This document shows positions 62,111 to 64,000 of a stretch of 64,000 nucleotides of DNA, piece by piece. Under the pieces are notes generated by a model. The model had not been told where the DNA came from, did no database searches, and saw only the letters and a list, made by a program, of their open reading frames with translations. Source of the DNA: Anaerocolumna sp. AGMB13025 (GTDB lineage Bacteria; Bacillota; Clostridia; Lachnospirales; Lachnospiraceae); NCBI RefSeq assembly GCF_029689925.1, contig NZ_CP121445.1:985001-1049000 (forward strand), given 5' to 3'. The first letter of the stretch is position 1. Each line of letters starts with the position of its first letter. A program made the translations under genes and the position numbers.

Positions 62111-62764
62111 ATGGATAATGTGAAATGGTTGTTTTTTGATGTGGGATATACTCTCATTAATGAAGATAAATGTCATGAAAACCGGATTAAGAACACGGTA
62201 AGCCGCTTTCATGGCAGTAAATGGAAGCTTACTTATGATAATTTATACGAGGCAATGGTACAGGCTTCCAGGGATTACTGCCAGCCCTATGTAACTGCGC
62301 TAAAATCCTTTGGTATCGATTATTACGAACCTTATGAAAAAGAACTGGAGGTACCCTATGCTGCTGCAAAAAGTGTTCTTAAGGAACTGCATTCCTATTA
62401 CAAAATTGGGGTTATAGCCAACCAAACGGCGGGAACGATAGAACGGCTAAGGGGCTTTGGGTTAATGGATGATATAGATCTGGTACTATCTTCAGCAGAA
62501 GAAGGTTTGGAAAAGCCGGATGTCAGATTCTATTTAAAGGCCCTTGAACTGGCTGGGTGTAAGTCAAGTGAAGCAGTTATGATAGGAGACCGGCTGGATA
62601 ATGATATTTATCCGGCAAACCAGATCGGAATGATAACGGTCTGGATCAAACAGGGCTTTGGCGGAATGCAGCATCCTCTGTCAGAGAGTTATGAACCGGA
62701 TTACACGGTAACGGAATTGGAGGAATTACTTGAATTATTTGTGCCTCCTGTAAGAGAAGAATGA
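62111..62764 (+). CDS. HAD-family hydrolase
   Basis: 217 residues from the ATG at 62111 with AAAGGGA upstream; the TTG at 62090 has no site. HAD motif I is FFDVGYTL (Asp nucleophile kept; the second acidic residue usually at +2 is Gly, as in the DxG variant group), motif II 'GVIANQ', motif III Lys in 'EEGLEKPDVRFY', and motif IV 'MIGDRLDNDIYPA'. Phosphatase or dehalogenase-like activity on an unknown small substrate. The gene stands alone. Confidence 0.88.
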   Translation: MDNVKWLFFDVGYTLINEDKCHENRIKNTVSRFHGSKWKLTYDNLYEAMVQASRDYCQPYVTALKSFGIDYYEPYEKELEVPYAAAKSVLKELHSYYKIGVIANQTAGTIERLRGFGLMDDIDLVLSSAEEGLEKPDVRFYLKALELAGCKSSEAVMIGDRLDNDIYPANQIGMITVWIKQGFGGMQHPLSESYEPDYTVTELEELLELFVPPVREE

Positions 62765-62798
62765 TTGTAATCGTATAATGGAAAGGAAGGGATATAAT

Positions 62799-63215
62799 AT
62801 GAATATATTGGTGAGTGCCTGTCTGCTAGGTGTTGATTGCAGATACCAGGGGACAGGAATTTTAAATGAGGCGGTTGTAAAATTAAAGAACAACCATAAT
62901 TTAATCCCGGTCTGCCCCGAACAACTAGGGGGCTTAACAACGCCCCGTACACCGGTGGAGCTAATGAATGGCAGAGCAATAAATAAAGATCAGGTTGATG
63001 TTACCAGACAATTTGAAAAAGGAGCGGAGGAAGCCGTAAAGATAGCCAAACTGTTGGACTGTACAACTGCGATTTTAAAAAGCAACAGCCCCTCCTGCGG
63101 CTTTGGTAAAATCTATGACGGAACTTTTTCTGGGAAGTTGATTGACGGTAAAGGTATCACTGCTGCAAAATTGGAGGAACATGATATTAAGGTGATGACG
63201 GAAAAGGAGATATAA
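62799..63215 (+). CDS. DUF523-family protein
   Basis: 138 residues from the ATG at 62799 with AAAGGAAGG upstream. The family signature is 'LVSACLLGVDCRYQG' at the N-terminus, 'PVCPEQLGGLTTPR' near 45, and 'AILKSNSPSCGFGKIYDG'. Conserved Cys residues in all three are visible. The function is not established; some relatives are linked to tRNA 2-thiouridine or sulfur handling (inference). It lies 35 bp after the HAD gene. Confidence 0.92.
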   Translation: MNILVSACLLGVDCRYQGTGILNEAVVKLKNNHNLIPVCPEQLGGLTTPRTPVELMNGRAINKDQVDVTRQFEKGAEEAVKIAKLLDCTTAILKSNSPSCGFGKIYDGTFSGKLIDGKGITAAKLEEHDIKVMTEKEI

Positions 63216-63313
63216 TTACCAGATATCTGGACTAAGCTGCCTGTGATATTTGGAGAACTGTTATAACGAGAAGATTACGGACAAATTGGGGGAAGAAGAT
63301 AGAGGGATACTGC

Positions 63314-63757
63314 ATGGAATACTTTGATTTAACATTAAAATACATAGATAAAATTTCAGAATTATATGTAAATGCTTTTAATTCTCCGCCCTGGTGTGAT
63401 TCCTGGACAACAGCAACAGCAGCAAAAAGACTGACCCAGATGATAAATTGTGAGGGTGCTTATGGGTTGGTCTGCTGTGAAAATGACAAAATTATAGGTA
63501 TGATTTTAGGCAGTAAAGAACAATACTATAATGGAGTACATTTTAATGTGAAAGAATTTTGTGTAGACAACACTCTTAGAGGCAAAGGAATTGGTACGAA
63601 GCTTTTTGAAGAATTTGAACTACGGTTAAAGAATAAAGGCATTGATCAGATTATTCTGTTTACCTCCAAAGGAGAGGAGACAGAAGGATTCTATAAAAAA
63701 AGAGGCTTTTGCAGTTATGATGATATGGTGTTAATGGGAAAGAAGATAATAAATTAA
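63314..63757 (+). CDS. GNAT-family N-acetyltransferase
   Basis: 147 residues, single GNAT domain. The acetyl-CoA loop is 'RGKGIGTKLFEEFE' (about residue 92), preceded by 'EFCVDNTL' and followed by 'LFTSKGEETEGFYKKRGF', the usual final helix and strand. The substrate is unknown. A lipoprotein gene begins 26 bp later. Confidence 0.88.
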   Translation: MEYFDLTLKYIDKISELYVNAFNSPPWCDSWTTATAAKRLTQMINCEGAYGLVCCENDKIIGMILGSKEQYYNGVHFNVKEFCVDNTLRGKGIGTKLFEEFELRLKNKGIDQIILFTSKGEETEGFYKKRGFCSYDDMVLMGKKIIN

Positions 63758-63783
63758 CCGGTCAAGGAAAGAAGGGAAACCGC

Positions 63784-64000
63784 ATGAAGCAGATAATAGG
63801 TCTGTTGCTAATTCTATATATATGCACTGGCTGTAGTTTTATCAAGGAATCTAAGGATTCTGACATAGGAAATACAACAGCAGAAACCACAACAGCAGAA
63901 ACCACAACAGCAGAAACCACAGAAAATAATTCTGCTACACTTAATAGTATAGTCATATCAAAAAATGATACTGGCTTTATGGTTGCAGCCTATGATAACA
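63784..64000 (+). CDS. Lipoprotein, N-terminal part (runs off window)
   Basis: Starts ATG 63784 (AAAGAAGGG upstream). 'IIGLLLILYICTGCSF' is a lipoprotein signal with a lipobox Cys at 18. A linker follows with three perfect 15-bp repeats (ACAACAGCAGAAACC, TTAET) and 'NSATLNSIVISKNDTGF'. The rest lies outside the window. No family can be given. Confidence 0.7.
   Translation, partial: MKQIIGLLLILYICTGCSFIKESKDSDIGNTTAETTTAETTTAETTENNSATLNSIVISKNDTGFMVAAYDN
63879..63923 (+). repeat. In-frame 15-bp repeat in lipoprotein linker
   Basis: Three perfect copies of ACAACAGCAGAAACC encode a TTAET linker. This is likely a flexible spacer between the membrane anchor and the outer domain. Confidence 0.85.

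Overview
The window looks like chromosome of a low-GC, Gram-positive, anaerobic fermenter of the Lachnospiraceae / Clostridium cluster XIVa type. The reasons are AT-rich intergenic DNA with AGGAGG-type ribosome binding sites, a xylose module under a ROK repressor, a group II ECF transporter with fused ATPases, a spore-germination-style LysM protein, a eukaryote-type HisA, a Bai/enoate-reductase-type flavoprotein, and no respiratory genes. This placement is inferred from gene content. I see no rRNA, tRNA or CRISPR array.

Layout. 1-5.2 kb: end of a lipid kinase gene, then xylose use (divergent ROK repressor, xylA, xylB) with a clear promoter and operator. 5.4-13.2 kb: an AT-rich accessory island holding a PDDEXK nuclease, a membrane-anchored P-loop NTPase, a GNAT-SHMT-like fusion, a tyrosine recombinase, a small unknown protein and a decayed GntR gene. 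13.3-24 kb: housekeeping genes (VTT membrane protein, glycosyltransferase, hisA, methyltransferase, hslO, purC, purF, purB, ThuA-like). 24-31.5 kb: XRE/membrane-protein pair, ECF transporter operon, M20 peptidase, SAM hydroxide adenosyltransferase. 31.5-32 kb: a MerR-type promoter and a highly structured, probably non-coding RNA. 32.2-41.2 kb: aldehyde dehydrogenase and a complete Opp/Dpp operon ending in a C39-like protein. 41.4-49.5 kb: TetR regulator, a MITE-like element, OYE/FadH flavoenzyme, second aldehyde dehydrogenase, small enzymes, dUTPase. 49.7-54.8 kb: two-component system with an ABC exporter. 54.9-64 kb: frameshifted lipoprotein, XRE and AraC regulators, GH36 alpha-galactosidase, LysM/GH18-like protein, HAD, DUF523, GNAT, and a lipoprotein cut by the window end.

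The most striking item is a candidate DNA-inversion switch at 6778-11029. Two ~41-bp sites (37 of 41 positions match), each two ~18-bp palindromic arms around a 5-bp asymmetric centre, lie in opposite orientation around two convergent genes. Each gene starts about 55 bp inside its own site. A tyrosine recombinase gene lies just outside, and an extended -10 promoter overlaps the outer edge of the left site. The arrangement would let one fixed promoter drive either a membrane NTPase or a GNAT-PLP enzyme, depending on orientation. Other notable items are a short GC-rich hairpin placed directly before the ribosome binding site of five unrelated genes, a structured RNA with a degenerate second copy 25 kb away, a GH18-like domain without its catalytic acids, a 9-T frameshift in a lipoprotein gene, and many short tandem repeats just outside coding regions.
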